From CAWJHE01 sp964614855 (GTDB lineage: Bacteria > Chloroflexota > Anaerolineae > Anaerolineales > UBA4823): a stretch of DNA of 5,817 nt. The stretch's first letter is position 1, and each line of letters opens with the position of its first letter. Of this stretch, positions 5,352-5,817 are shown in pieces. A model generated the notes under the pieces. That model did no database searches and was not told the origin of the DNA. It saw nothing but the letters and a program-made list of their open reading frames with translations. The position numbers and the translations under genes were made by a program. The stretch covers positions 1-5,817 of the forward strand of contig CAZTMX010000182.1 of assembly GCA_964614855.1 (NCBI GenBank), written 5' to 3'.

Positions 5352-5817
5352 CTATGTTGTCGGGTAATAAGACGGCGATGCGCTCCAATAACGTACACCG
5401 AACCTCTCGACCACTTGTGCTCTTCCGCTGGCTTCTAAATCCCTTAGAACCGCAGTCACATCCCCCGGTGAGAAATTATTCAGGGTCGAGATCAGCTCAT
5501 GCTCTAACATTGGGTGACGAGTAATAATCCCGACCACTGCATCCAATAAAGATTCGGACCCACTGAGATCGAAGGTTCCACTGGCAGGATGGATAACTTT
5601 TGCCAGCTCCCCCAATATTGCACGTGCTCGCAATAAACCATTTTCGTCCGGAGGCTGGACCCAGGTTTCCACAGGAGGCCGGTCAGGCTGAAGGATGTGT
5701 ACCTCGTCTGGTTTTATTTGCCGTAATACTTCTGCAATTTCACGAAAAGCCTCTTCTGTGTCATTCAAACCACGCACCAACATCACTTCAACCCAAAATT
5801 TCCCTTGATATTCCTTG
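5352..5817 (-). CDS. Radical SAM protein, COG0731-like, C-terminal part (partial)
   Basis: The frame is open to the right edge, so the protein starts outside the window; the GTG/ATG pair at 5786-5781 is internal. About 154 residues are visible. They begin KEYQGKFWVEVMLVRGLND, a segment typical of the late barrel strands of COG0731-type radical SAM proteins (related to the wyosine-synthesis enzyme family), followed by VHILQPDRPPVETWVQPP. The last ~65 residues (ITRHPMLEHEL, then VTAVLRDLEASGRAQVV) resemble a winged helix-turn-helix, which some members carry. The CX3CX2C cluster motif would lie upstream and cannot be checked. The stop codon is 20 nt before the HypE-like gene, so it probably heads or precedes that unit. 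The substrate is unknown; tRNA modification and metallocofactor or protein maturation are both possible. Confidence 0.82.
   Translation of the reverse strand, partial: KEYQGKFWVEVMLVRGLNDTEEAFREIAEVLRQIKPDEVHILQPDRPPVETWVQPPDENGLLRARAILGELAKVIHPASGTFDLSGSESLLDAVVGIITRHPMLEHELISTLNNFSPGDVTAVLRDLEASGRAQVVERFGVRYWSASPSYYPTT

Noticed and set aside
1..5817. CRISPR array, insertion sequence or transposon ends
   Set aside because: No regularly spaced repeats, transposase-like frames or terminal inverted repeats with target duplications were found in the window.

Overview
This window looks like bacterial chromosome, most likely from an anaerobic member of the Chloroflexota (Anaerolineae-like). That placement is an inference from the style of the nucleoside diphosphate kinase and from the radical SAM/DUF2344 gene pair; no rRNA or other decisive marker is present. 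The gene content (three genes linked to radical SAM or metal-cofactor chemistry, plus housekeeping genes) fits an anaerobe.

Plus-strand half (1-3494). The last 20 codons of an unidentified gene are followed by a strong hairpin with a T-run. Next come ndk (nucleoside diphosphate kinase) with its own intrinsic terminator, and then a two-gene unit. That unit pairs a 654-residue B12-domain radical SAM protein with a radical-SAM-linked DUF2344 protein; the two overlap by 10 nt and are both uncharacterised. A tRNA-Arg (anticodon CCG) follows 65 nt later. The half reads as ordinary, densely packed, GC-rich core genome.

Minus-strand half (5817-3528). A convergent three-gene run is read from right to left: the C-terminal part of a COG0731-type radical SAM protein with a possible helix-turn-helix tail (cut by the window edge), then a HypE/PurM-like ATP-binding protein (AIR-synthase-related) lacking the HypE C-terminal cysteine, then a DUF4213/DUF364 Rossmann-like protein of a family named for putative heavy-metal chelation. 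Spacings of 20 and 67 nt suggest an operon. A radical SAM enzyme, a HypE-like ATPase and a putative metal-binding protein together suggest an uncharacterised metallocofactor assembly or maturation pathway. This is the most interesting hypothesis here, but its function is inferred from families and order only.

The two halves meet just past the 3' end of the tRNA. GC content, hand-counted in a few sampled lines, drops from about 60% to about 48% across this junction, so the minus-strand cluster could be a tRNA-associated acquisition. No gene-free stretch longer than 300 nt exists; the longest gap is the 163 nt between ndk and the radical SAM gene.
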